This document shows positions 1 through 5,383 of a DNA stretch of 5,383 nt, one piece after another. The position numbers were made by a program, and so were the translations under genes. This stretch comes from Actinomycetes bacterium (lineage in GTDB: Bacteria > Actinomycetota > Acidimicrobiia > Acidimicrobiales > Bog-793), in NCBI GenBank assembly GCA_021785095.1, contig JAJYGM010000451.1:1-5383 (forward strand), written 5' to 3'. Below the pieces are notes generated by a model, which ran no database searches, was not told the DNA's origin, and was given only the letters and a program-made list of their open reading frames with translations. Position 1 is the first letter of the stretch. Each line of letters begins with the position of its first letter.

Positions 1-1005
1 CGCGAACGACGCGTGTGCGAGCGCGAGCGACGGGGGTGCGAGGAGGTCGCCGACGACGTGGACACCGGGGACGCCCGTCTCGAGGCGCCCCCAGTCCGCG
101 GGCACGACGTAGCCCCGGTCGAGCGGGATGCCGAGCTCCTCGAGCCCCGCGCCGTCGGTGACCGGCACGCGGCCGATGGCGACGAGGAGGATCTCGGCCT
201 CCACGCGGTGCTCGCCCTTCGCGTCACGCACGAGGGCGGAGATCCCCGGACCCCGTCGCTCGACGTCGCCGAGCTGGGCACCGAGGTGGACGGTGATCCC
301 CTTGCGCCGCAGTGCCCGGGCCATCTCCTGGCTGACGTCGGGGTCCTCGCCCGGCAGCACGTTGCCGAGCGCCTCGACGACGGTCACCTGGGCGCCGAAG
401 GCCCGGTAGAAGGTGGCGAACTCGACCCCGATCGCCCCGGCACCGACGATGACGACCGAGGCGGGCAGGCGGGTGCTGCGCGTCGCGTCGTCGGAGGTGA
501 GGACCACCTCGCCGTCGGCGGGGCAGCCCGGGAGCTGGCGGGGCCGGCTGCCCGTCGCGACGACGACGCCCCGGCGTGCCCGCAGCTCGACCGGCCCTGC
601 GTCGGGGGTCCCGGTCACGCTGACCGAGCGGGGCGAGGAGAGGCGCCCGGTGCCCTGGACGACCTCGATCCCGTCGTGGTGGAGGTGGTCGAGCAGGCCT
701 TTGTAGTTGCGGTCGACGATGTCGTCACGTGTCGCACCGAGTGCGGCAGCGTCGACCGACGCCACCGTCGCGCCGATCCCCCAGCGCTTGCCGCCCTCCT
801 CGATGCCCTCCATGATCTCGGCAGCGTGCAGGAGCGCCTTGCTCGGGATGCAGCCGCGGTGCAGGCAGGTGCCCCCGACGAGGTCACGCTCGACGAGGGC
901 GACCTCGAGGCCCAGCCCGGCTGCCCGCAGAGCCGTGCTGTAGCCGCCAGTGCCTCCGCCGACCACCACCACGTCGAGCTCCCGCTGTCCTGCCACCGAC
1001 GTCAC
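1..1005 (-). CDS. lpdA: Dihydrolipoamide dehydrogenase (E3), 3' end outside window
   Basis: E3 re-oxidises the dihydrolipoyl group of E2, passing electrons through a disulfide and FAD to NAD+. It acts in the cytoplasm as a homodimer. The first 335 residues are visible, and the frame is open to the window edge; family members are about 460 residues. Residues 16-21 (GGGTGG) form the FAD-binding turn, with E39 at the end of the second strand. GGTCLHRGCIPSK (44-56) carries redox cysteines C47 and C52. VVVATGSRP lies at 147-155. The NAD-binding turn is GAGAIG (188-193), and E211 ends the following strand, which favours NAD+ over NADP+. VVGD (317-320) contacts FAD. The C-terminal dimer domain with the catalytic His-Glu pair lies outside the window. 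The GTG start at 1005 is chosen because AGGAGG lies five bases upstream. There is no N-terminal lipoyl domain. The gene is divergent from pdhABC, so it very probably serves that complex, and it may also serve other lipoyl enzymes. Confidence 0.96.
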   Translation of the reverse strand, partial: MTSVAGQRELDVVVVGGGTGGYSTALRAAGLGLEVALVERDLVGGTCLHRGCIPSKALLHAAEIMEGIEEGGKRWGIGATVASVDAAALGATRDDIVDRNYKGLLDHLHHDGIEVVQGTGRLSSPRSVSVTGTPDAGPVELRARRGVVVATGSRPRQLPGCPADGEVVLTSDDATRSTRLPASVVIVGAGAIGVEFATFYRAFGAQVTVVEALGNVLPGEDPDVSQEMARALRRKGITVHLGAQLGDVERRGPGISALVRDAKGEHRVEAEILLVAIGRVPVTDGAGLEELGIPLDRGYVVPADWGRLETGVPGVHVVGDLLAPPSLALAHASFA

Positions 1006-1010
1006 CTGGA

Positions 1011-1016
1011 CCTCCT
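1011..1016 (-). promoter_or_regulatory. Ribosome binding site of lpdA
   Basis: On the minus strand AGGAGG stands five bases before the GTG at 1005. This is a consensus Shine-Dalgarno site. It fixes the GTG as the start although no ATG is nearby. Confidence 0.85.
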
Positions 1017-1147
1017 CGACACCGCTGCCGTCCGCCCGGGATGCCGGGCACCGGTCAGACGCTACCGCCCCGCATCGGGCTCGAGGCCGGCCGGAGCGCC
1101 TCGCCGGAGCCGGAGCGCGGCGGGCCCGCTCGATACCTGGGCCGGGC

Positions 1148-1175
1148 GATAACGTAGGGTCGCATCGCCAATAGC
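1148..1175. promoter_or_regulatory. Candidate promoter core (A/T-richer patch)
   Basis: Within an otherwise extremely GC-rich spacer, the stretch CGATAACGTA (1148-1157) and the following CCAATAG (1168-1174) are the main A/T-richer sequence. TAACGT on the plus strand (1150-1155) and TACGTT on the minus strand (1156-1151) both fit the loose actinobacterial -10 pattern TANNNT. They overlap back to back. No good -35 box lies at 16-18 bases on either strand, so this is only a candidate for one or both promoters. Confidence 0.25.
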
Positions 1176-1187
1176 CCTGTCCGGGCT
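1173..1187. repeat. Inverted repeat in the divergent spacer
   Basis: AGCCC (1173-1177) and GGGCT (1183-1187) are perfect inverted copies around a five-base gap. This could be an operator half-site pair or a small leader hairpin. The short length means it could also be chance in GC-rich DNA. Confidence 0.35.
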
Positions 1188-1191
1188 GCAG

Positions 1192-1209
1192 CCGCCGGTG
1201 GCTCGGCGG
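1192..1209. repeat. Inverted repeat / potential leader hairpin upstream of pdhA
   Basis: CCGCCG (1192-1197) pairs with CGGCGG (1204-1209) across a six-base loop, and a G-U pair could extend it by one. It lies close behind the inverted repeat at 1173-1187 and about 90 bases before the pdhA start. If transcription of pdhA begins near 1155, both would be in its 5' leader. No T tract follows, so it is not a standard intrinsic terminator. Confidence 0.35.
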
Positions 1210-1286
1210 TCCAGGGCGGGCCGATGGTCGGCACTGCGCCTTGCACGGATCGCCGGTGGTGCGCTGAGCTGTGTGTCGAGTCCACC

Positions 1287-1292
1287 GAGGAG
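1287..1292 (+). promoter_or_regulatory. Ribosome binding site of pdhA
   Basis: GAGGAG stands five bases before the ATG at 1298. This decides the start against an in-frame GTG at 1271, which would place the Shine-Dalgarno site inside the gene. Confidence 0.85.
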
Positions 1293-1297
1293 CGTCG

Positions 1298-2464
1298 ATG
1301 ACCGATCAGACCGCGACGAGACCAGGCCGGCCGCGTCGCGGGCGCGCCGCGGGCGCGAAGGAGCCCGCCGTAGGGGAGCCTGCCGTTGGGGAGCCTGCCA
1401 CCGGGACCGCCGAGCCGGCGGTCGAGGCTCTCGTGGGCTACTACCGGCAGATGTCGCTGATACGGGCGTTCGAGCTGCGTGCCTCGGAGATGTACCAGCG
1501 TGCCCGCATCGGTGGCTACTGCCACTTGAACCTCGGCGAGGAGGCGACGGTCGTCGGCCTGATGGCGCCGCTCGAGCCGTCGGACTACCTCTTCACGACC
1601 TACCGGGAGCACGGCTATGCGATCGCCCGGGGCGCGTCGCCGGGGCGCGTCATGGCGGAGCTGTTCGGCAAGCGGGACGGGATATCGGGCGGCTGGGGCG
1701 GCTCGATGCACCTGTTCGACAAGGAAGCCAAGCTCTACGGCGGCTACGGCATCGTCGGCGGCCAGATCCCCCTCGCCACCGGCGCGGCGCTCGCTATCGC
1801 GCAGCGCAACGGACCCGGTCCGGACTCTCCTGCAGTGATGTGCCTCATGGGCGACGGCACGACGAACATCGGGGCGTTCCACGAGAGCCTCAACCTCGCG
1901 GCCGTCTGGCACCTGCCCGTCGTCTACGTCGTGGTCAACAACGGCCTCGGCATGGGAACGTCGGTGCAGGCCTCCTCGGGCGAGCCGGATCTGTACAAGC
2001 GCGGTGCCTCCTACCGGATCCCCGGGGAGCGAGTCGACGGCGACGACGTCGTCGCGGTGCGCGAGGCCGCGCGCGCGGCGCTCGAGCGGGCACGCCGCGA
2101 GCACCAGCCGATGCTCCTCGAGGCCGTCAGCCATCGCCTGCGCGGCCACTCGGTCGTCGATCCCGCCCGCTACCGCTCGGCCGAGGACGTCGAGGCGGCG
2201 AAGAAGGCCGATCCCGTGCCGGCGCTGCGAGAGCGCCTCGTCGCCTCCGGAGCCCTCGACGCCGACGCGGCCGATCGGATCGACGCGGAGGCCGAGGCGG
2301 CGGTCGACGAGGCCGTCGCCTTCGCCGAGCACAGCCCCGATCCCGACGTCGGCAAGCTCTTCTCGAACGTCTACACGACCCCGGTCCCGAACGCGCCCCA
2401 CCAGCTGCCCGGCGACCCCCTCTTCGCACCCGGTGAGCTCGAGGAGCACGTCGCAGCCCGATGA
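1298..2464 (+). CDS. pdhA: Pyruvate dehydrogenase E1 component, alpha subunit
   Basis: This is the thiamine diphosphate-binding alpha subunit of a heterotetrameric E1, which decarboxylates pyruvate and, with the beta subunit, acetylates the lipoyl group of E2. It has 388 residues. The catalytic fold begins near residue 44. TTYREHG (100-106) and GGSMHLF (134-140) are typical of the family. The ThDP/Mg motif runs from GDG (185-187) to NN (214-215). GMGTS (218-222), YKRG (233-236) and RLRGHSVVDP (280-289, with active-site-loop H284) resemble pyruvate dehydrogenase E1 alpha rather than the branched-chain enzyme. The first 43 residues are an Arg-rich stretch followed by three EPAVG-like repeats (22-36); this tail is unusual. 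The start is set by GAGGAG at 1287. The stop overlaps the pdhB start by four bases, which suggests translational coupling. An acetoin dehydrogenase E1 alpha is the main alternative. Confidence 0.94.
   Translation: MTDQTATRPGRPRRGRAAGAKEPAVGEPAVGEPATGTAEPAVEALVGYYRQMSLIRAFELRASEMYQRARIGGYCHLNLGEEATVVGLMAPLEPSDYLFTTYREHGYAIARGASPGRVMAELFGKRDGISGGWGGSMHLFDKEAKLYGGYGIVGGQIPLATGAALAIAQRNGPGPDSPAVMCLMGDGTTNIGAFHESLNLAAVWHLPVVYVVVNNGLGMGTSVQASSGEPDLYKRGASYRIPGERVDGDDVVAVREAARAALERARREHQPMLLEAVSHRLRGHSVVDPARYRSAEDVEAAKKADPVPALRERLVASGALDADAADRIDAEAEAAVDEAVAFAEHSPDPDVGKLFSNVYTTPVPNAPHQLPGDPLFAPGELEEHVAAR
1361..1405 (+). repeat. Three tandem 15-base repeats inside pdhA
   Basis: Units at 1361-1375, 1376-1390 and 1391-1405 encode EPAVG, EPAVG and EPATG. 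A degenerate fourth EPAV follows at residues 39-42. The first two units differ at two silent positions, and the third also carries a Val-to-Thr change. This in-frame array looks like replication-slippage expansion of a flexible linker. Confidence 0.85.
2441..2446 (+). promoter_or_regulatory. Weakly spaced Shine-Dalgarno-like site for pdhB
   Basis: GAGGAG inside the last codons of pdhA lies 14 bases before the ATG at 2461, which is longer than optimal. Together with the ATGA overlap this suggests that ribosomes finishing pdhA re-initiate on pdhB, giving equal alpha and beta subunits. Confidence 0.4.
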
Positions 2465-3453
2465 CGACCATGACCTATCGCCAGGCCCTCCACGACACCC
2501 TCGCCGAGGAGATGCGGCGCGACGAGTCCGTCGTGCTCATCGGCGAGGAGATCGGCCACTTCGAGGGCTCGTACAAGATCACCGCGGGGCTGCTCGCGGA
2601 GTTCGGGCCGAAGAGGGTGCGCGACACCCCGATCGCCGAGGAGGGCTTCGTCGGTGCCGCGATCGGTGCCGCGATGCTGGGGATGCGCCCGGTCGTCGAG
2701 CTCATGACGATCAACTTCAGCCTGCTCGCGATCGACCAGATCGTGAACCATGCGGCGAAGATCCACGCGATGTTCGGCGGGCAGGTGTCCGTGCCGCTCG
2801 TCATCCGGACCCCGGGCGGCGGTGGCCAGCAGCTCGGCGCCAGCCACTCGCAGAACATCGAGGTGTACTACGCGCACATCCCGGGCCTCAAGGTCGTGGT
2901 GCCGGCGACGCCGGCGGACGCGAAGGGGCTGCTCACCGCCGCGATGCGCGACGACGACCCGGTGCTCGTCGTCGAGAACCTCGGCCTGTACAACGCGAAG
3001 GGCGAGGTGCCAGGCGGGGACCACGTGCTCCCGATCGGCACCGCGGCGGTCGTCAAGCCCGGCACGGACATCACGATCGTGGCGTACTCGCGGGCGCTCA
3101 CCGTCGCGCTCGAGGTCGCCCGCGATCTCGAGGAGTCCGGCGTCTCCGCCGAGGTCGTTGACCTGCGGAGCTTGCGCCCCCTCGACCGGGGGACCGTCGT
3201 CGCGTCCGTCCGCAAGACCTCCCGCGCCGTGGTGCTCGAGGACGACTGGCTGAGCTACGGCATCGGCGCCGAGATCGCGGCGACCATCCAGGAAGGCGCT
3301 TTCGACTACCTCGACGCACCGGTCCGCCGGGTGGCGGCCGCCGAGGTCCCCGTCCCGTACGCGAAGCCGCTCGAGACGGCATCGCTCCCGGACGCGACCG
3401 CCCTGCGCAAGGTCGTCGGGGAGATCCTCGACGCGACGGCGTTCTCCCGGTAG
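2461..3453 (+). CDS. pdhB: Pyruvate dehydrogenase E1 component, beta subunit
   Basis: The beta subunit pairs with PdhA to form the alpha2-beta2 E1 and supplies the rest of the ThDP pocket. It has 330 residues, normal for the family. The N-terminal pyrimidine-binding transketolase domain begins at TYRQAL (5-10). It contains GEEIGHFEGSYK (28-39, with the glutamate pair expected to contact ThDP), DTPIAEEGF and the signature MTINFSLLAIDQIVNHAAKI. Next come PGGGGQQLGASHSQ and HIPGLKVVVPATPADAKGLL. The C-terminal transketolase domain ends with GIGAEIAATIQ, FDYLDAPVRRVAAAEVPVPYAK. The start at ATG 2461 overlaps the pdhA stop; a second ATG at 2470 would remove only three residues. The 68-base gap to pdhC contains a small hairpin and a repeat. 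Pyruvate is the likeliest substrate, though acetoin E1 beta is close in sequence. Confidence 0.94.
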   Translation: MTTMTYRQALHDTLAEEMRRDESVVLIGEEIGHFEGSYKITAGLLAEFGPKRVRDTPIAEEGFVGAAIGAAMLGMRPVVELMTINFSLLAIDQIVNHAAKIHAMFGGQVSVPLVIRTPGGGGQQLGASHSQNIEVYYAHIPGLKVVVPATPADAKGLLTAAMRDDDPVLVVENLGLYNAKGEVPGGDHVLPIGTAAVVKPGTDITIVAYSRALTVALEVARDLEESGVSAEVVDLRSLRPLDRGTVVASVRKTSRAVVLEDDWLSYGIGAEIAATIQEGAFDYLDAPVRRVAAAEVPVPYAKPLETASLPDATALRKVVGEILDATAFSR

Positions 3454-3467
3454 CCCGGCACCCGACC

Positions 3468-3481
3468 GCTGCGCCGGCAGC
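3468..3481 (+). repeat. Small hairpin in the pdhB-pdhC gap
   Basis: GCTGC (3468-3472) pairs with GCAGC (3477-3481) around a GCCG loop, 14 bases after the pdhB stop. There is no T tract, so a terminator is unlikely. It could be an RNA stability or processing element, or chance. Confidence 0.35.
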
Positions 3482-3484
3482 ACG

Positions 3485-3524
3485 CGACCGACAGCATCCA
3501 CGATCGACCGATAGGCACGACATG
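3485..3524 (+). repeat. Imperfect 20-base direct repeat before pdhC
   Basis: CGACCGACAG (3485-3494) recurs as CGACCGATAG (3505-3514), exactly 20 bases later. The following bases are partly similar, and the second copy runs into the pdhC ATG. A third CGACCG lies at 3463. The second copy supplies the only weak Shine-Dalgarno-like element (TAGG, 3512-3515), six bases before the start codon. Confidence 0.45.
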
Positions 3525-4835
3525 TCCCAGATCCTCATGCCCCGGCTCTCCGACACCATGGAGGAGGGCACGATCGCGCGCTGGTTGAAGCAGCCAGGTG
3601 ACCAGATCACCCGTGGCGACGTCGTCGCCGAGATCGAGACCGACAAGGCGACGATGGACCTCGAGGCCTACGAGTCGGGCGTGCTCGAGCAGATCCTGGT
3701 CCCCGAGGGGTCGACCGCGGCGATCGGCGAGCCGGTCGCAGAGATCGGGGACGGCTCGGGGTCCGCCGGAGCGCCGATCGCCACCAGCTCGCCGCCGGCA
3801 CGCGCGGGCGACGTGGTGCCCGCGCCCGTGCGTGCGGCCGGCGAGTCGCCGGAAGGCGAGGCGGCCGTGACCACTGCAGCCGTCGCACCGGCACCGGCCG
3901 CCGACCCGTCCGGCACCCCTTCGCGCACCGAGGGCTCGCTGCGCACGTCGCCCCTCGCCCGTTCGCTCGCCCGCCGGGCGGGCATCGACCTCGGGAGCCT
4001 CGCAGGCAGTGGGCCCGGCGGGCGGATCGTCCGGGCCGACGTCGAGTCTGCGATCGCGCAGCCGGGGACAGCACGGCTCGCGAACGGGCAGCGGGCGTCG
4101 TCCGGCGCGCCGCCTGTCCCGGCGGGGGCGTCGAGAGCCACCGCCGGCGAGGACGACGAGGTCGTCCCGCTCTCCACGATGCGGCGGCTCACCGCGGAGC
4201 GGCTGACGGAGAGCGCGAAGGCGCCGCACTTCTCCCTGACGACGGTGGTCGAGGTCGACGCGCTCCTCCGGCTCCGTGCCGAGGTCAACGCCTCGCTGCC
4301 CGAAGGCGCGGGGAAGGTCACCGTCACCGACCTCCTCGTCAAGGCGTGCGCTGCGGTCCTCCGCGTGCACCCCGAGGTCAACGCCTCGTGGGCGACGGAC
4401 GCGATCGTCCGCCACCGCCGGGTCCACGTCGGCGTCGCCGTGGCGGTGCCCGACGGCCTCGTCGTACCGGTGATCCGTGACGCGGACCGGGCGACGCTCG
4501 GCGAGATCGCCCGTCAGGCCCGCGACCTCGCAGAGCGCGCGCGCAGCCGCAGGCTCTCGCCCGACGAGCTCGGCGGCGGGACGTTCACGATCAGCAACCT
4601 CGGCATGCTCGGCATCGACGAGTTCACGGCGATCATCAACCCGCCTCAGGTCGCGATCCTCGCGGTCGGTGCAGCCGGGCCGCAGCCGGTCGTGCGGGAC
4701 GGCGAGGTGGTCGTCCGGACGACGATGAAGCTCACGCTCTCGGTCGACCATCGCGTGCTCGACGGCGCGACGGGCGCGCAGTTCCTCGCCGACCTGCGGG
4801 TCCTGCTCGAGGCGCCTCTCCGGATCCTCGCCTAG
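3522..4835 (+). CDS. pdhC: Dihydrolipoamide acetyltransferase (E2) of the pyruvate dehydrogenase complex
   Basis: E2 is the structural core. It carries the acetyl group from E1 on a lipoyl arm and transfers it to CoA. It has 437 residues. A single lipoyl domain spans 1-76, with the lipoylation site K42 in ETDKATMD. An Ala/Pro-rich linker covers about 77-140. The peripheral subunit-binding domain is about 141-177 (RTSPLARSLARR, then GSGPGGRIVRADV), which docks E1 or E3. A second linker follows to about 212. The catalytic domain (213-437) shows APHFSLT (234-240), TFTISNLGMLG (354-364), INPPQVAILAVG and the active-site HRVLDG (410-415, with H410 and D414). The ATG at 3522 gives the classic MSQILMPRLSDTMEEGT beginning, although the ribosome site is weak. 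The gene ends in a 14-base palindrome where its TAG overlaps the stop of the convergent gene. The NPPQ and EEGT motifs favour pyruvate over branched-chain or 2-oxoglutarate E2. Confidence 0.95.
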   Translation: MSQILMPRLSDTMEEGTIARWLKQPGDQITRGDVVAEIETDKATMDLEAYESGVLEQILVPEGSTAAIGEPVAEIGDGSGSAGAPIATSSPPARAGDVVPAPVRAAGESPEGEAAVTTAAVAPAPAADPSGTPSRTEGSLRTSPLARSLARRAGIDLGSLAGSGPGGRIVRADVESAIAQPGTARLANGQRASSGAPPVPAGASRATAGEDDEVVPLSTMRRLTAERLTESAKAPHFSLTTVVEVDALLRLRAEVNASLPEGAGKVTVTDLLVKACAAVLRVHPEVNASWATDAIVRHRRVHVGVAVAVPDGLVVPVIRDADRATLGEIARQARDLAERARSRRLSPDELGGGTFTISNLGMLGIDEFTAIINPPQVAILAVGAAGPQPVVRDGEVVVRTTMKLTLSVDHRVLDGATGAQFLADLRVLLEAPLRILA

Positions 4836-4840
4836 GCGAG
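4827..4840. repeat. 14-base perfect palindrome holding both convergent stop codons
   Basis: CTCGCCTAGGCGAG equals its own reverse complement. On the plus strand it encodes the last Leu-Ala-stop of pdhC. On the minus strand it encodes the last Leu-Ala-stop of the opposing gene. As RNA it could form a five-pair stem with a CTAG loop from either direction. No T tract follows, so terminator activity is unproven. Confidence 0.9.
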
Positions 4841-5383
4841 CCTGTCCGCGGGGGGTGACGAGGATCGGAGCGCACGGAGCGTCCGGGACGAGCCTGCGGG
4901 GAGCAGAAGCGGCATCGTGTCGAGCCGCTCGCGTACCCGCGCGCGGGCGGCTGCGACCTCCGCCAGGGTGGGCGCACCGGCCGGCTCGCCGAGCGCGCCG
5001 GCGCGACGAAGCGTCGTGACCTCGGTCGCCTCGTTCGTCACCCCGCAGAGCATCGCGGCGTGCAGGAGCACCTCCCACTCTTCCGCGCCGGCGACGGCAC
5101 CGCCGTACGTGAGGCCGAGGTCGACGAAGCAGCTCCTCGGCAAGGCATAGGAGCCGGGCGGCGAGAGATCGTCTCCGAGCTGCGCGACGAGGTCGAACTC
5201 CGGCGGCCAGGGCGTGCGTGCCCCGTCGGTGGCGGTGAACCCCTCCGGCCCGTCGCCGGGCCAGCCGACGGGACGGGAGGCCTGCACGGCTTGGATGCAG
5301 CGCAGCACCGTGCCCGGCCCGCGCTCGGCGAGACCGGCGAGCACCTCGACGAGGTGCGCGAACGCCACCACCTCGTCGTCGAG
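4832..5383 (-). CDS. Unrecognised protein, C-terminal part, 5' end outside window
   Basis: I do not recognise this family. The frame is open from the right window edge to a TAG at 4834-4832 and gives 183 visible residues. GTG codons at 5371 and 5368 could be starts, but the four codons before them (LDDE) are also open and no ribosome site can be judged, so I treat the gene as partial. Codons are strongly G/C-ended like its neighbours, supporting real coding. The visible part has a helical-looking stretch (VVAFAHLVEVLAGLAERG) and a Gly/Pro-rich middle with WPPEFDLVAQLGDD. A more hydrophobic segment around FVDLGLTYGGAVAG and EEWEVLLHAAMLCGV follows. The Ala/Arg-rich C-terminal helix and tail look disordered. 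No membrane segment or known catalytic motif is evident. It is convergent to pdhC and overlaps it by four bases, so a shared function is not implied. Confidence 0.72.
   Translation of the reverse strand, partial: LDDEVVAFAHLVEVLAGLAERGPGTVLRCIQAVQASRPVGWPGDGPEGFTATDGARTPWPPEFDLVAQLGDDLSPPGSYALPRSCFVDLGLTYGGAVAGAEEWEVLLHAAMLCGVTNEATEVTTLRRAGALGEPAGAPTLAEVAAARARVRERLDTMPLLLPAGSSRTLRALRSSSPPADRLA

Larger units (their letters stand above)
1006..1297. promoter_or_regulatory. Divergent intergenic region between lpdA and pdhA
   Basis: This 292-base stretch separates two divergent start codons and must hold the promoters for both lpdA and the pdhA operon. I see no credible gene in it; the open frames that cross it are shadows of the flanking genes. 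No convincing paired -35 and -10 boxes with normal spacing are visible on either strand. It contains an A/T-richer patch around 1148-1175 and two inverted repeats at 1173-1187 and 1192-1209, listed separately. Shared regulation of E3 with E1 and E2 from here is an inference. Confidence 0.7.

Noticed and set aside
13..1152. Plus-strand open frame of 379 codons over the E3 gene
   Set aside because: The opposite strand encodes E3 with both cofactor-binding turns and the redox disulfide motif. The plus frame has no domain signature.
1192..1209. Intrinsic terminator or riboswitch upstream of pdhA
   Set aside because: The six-pair hairpin has no T tract, and no known aptamer core is recognisable in the surrounding bases.
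1271..1297. Upstream GTG start for pdhA adding nine residues
   Set aside because: GAGGAG at 1287-1292 is ideally spaced for the ATG at 1298 and would fall inside the coding region if GTG 1271 were used.
1055..2449. Long minus-strand open frame of 464 codons opposite pdhA
   Set aside because: It lies antisense to a gene with clear E1 alpha motifs. Its composition is the Arg/Asp/Val-rich pattern expected of shadow frames in GC-rich DNA, and it has no recognisable domain.
2004..3161. Plus-strand frame of 385 codons spanning the pdhA-pdhB junction
   Set aside because: It is an out-of-frame reading of two well-supported genes and is extremely rich in Arg, Ser and Pro.
4809..4818. Ten-base palindrome GAGGCGCCTC near the end of pdhC
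   Set aside because: It lies wholly inside codons for a conserved C-terminal stretch, has no loop, and such short GC palindromes are expected by chance here.
3306..5078. Minus-strand open frame of 590 codons across pdhC
   Set aside because: It is antisense to the whole E2 gene and crosses into the hypothetical gene in a different frame. It is low-complexity and Arg-rich with no motifs, so it is a GC-driven shadow.

Overview
The window is very GC-rich, with G or C at most third codon positions. GTG and ATG starts sit behind GAGGAG-type ribosome binding sites. This suggests a high-GC Actinomycetota-like bacterium. The heterodimeric (alpha plus beta) E1 differs from the single-chain AceE used by Mycobacterium, Corynebacterium and Streptomyces, so a deeper branch such as Acidimicrobiia is possible. 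That placement is an inference only.

Layout: positions 1-1005 (minus strand) hold the first 335 residues of dihydrolipoamide dehydrogenase (E3, lpdA), cut by the left window edge. Positions 1006-1297 are a non-coding divergent promoter region with an A/T-richer patch and two small inverted repeats. Positions 1298-4835 (plus strand) are a three-gene operon: pdhA (E1 alpha), pdhB (E1 beta, ATGA overlap with pdhA) and pdhC (E2, 68 bases further on). Positions 4832-5383 (minus strand) hold the 3' part of an unrecognised convergent gene that is cut by the right edge. Its stop codon overlaps the pdhC stop inside a 14-base perfect palindrome.

How the genes work together: E1 alpha and beta decarboxylate a 2-oxo acid, most likely pyruvate, with thiamine diphosphate and acetylate the lipoyl lysine of E2. 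E2 passes the acetyl group to CoA, and E3 re-oxidises the lipoyl group with FAD and NAD+. All catalytic components of one 2-oxo acid dehydrogenase complex are therefore encoded here, with E3 divergent from the rest. This is ordinary central metabolism. I found no evidence of a new system. The points worth a second look are small architectural ones: the shared-stop palindrome, the repeat tail on E1 alpha, the structured gap before pdhC, and the unidentified convergent gene.
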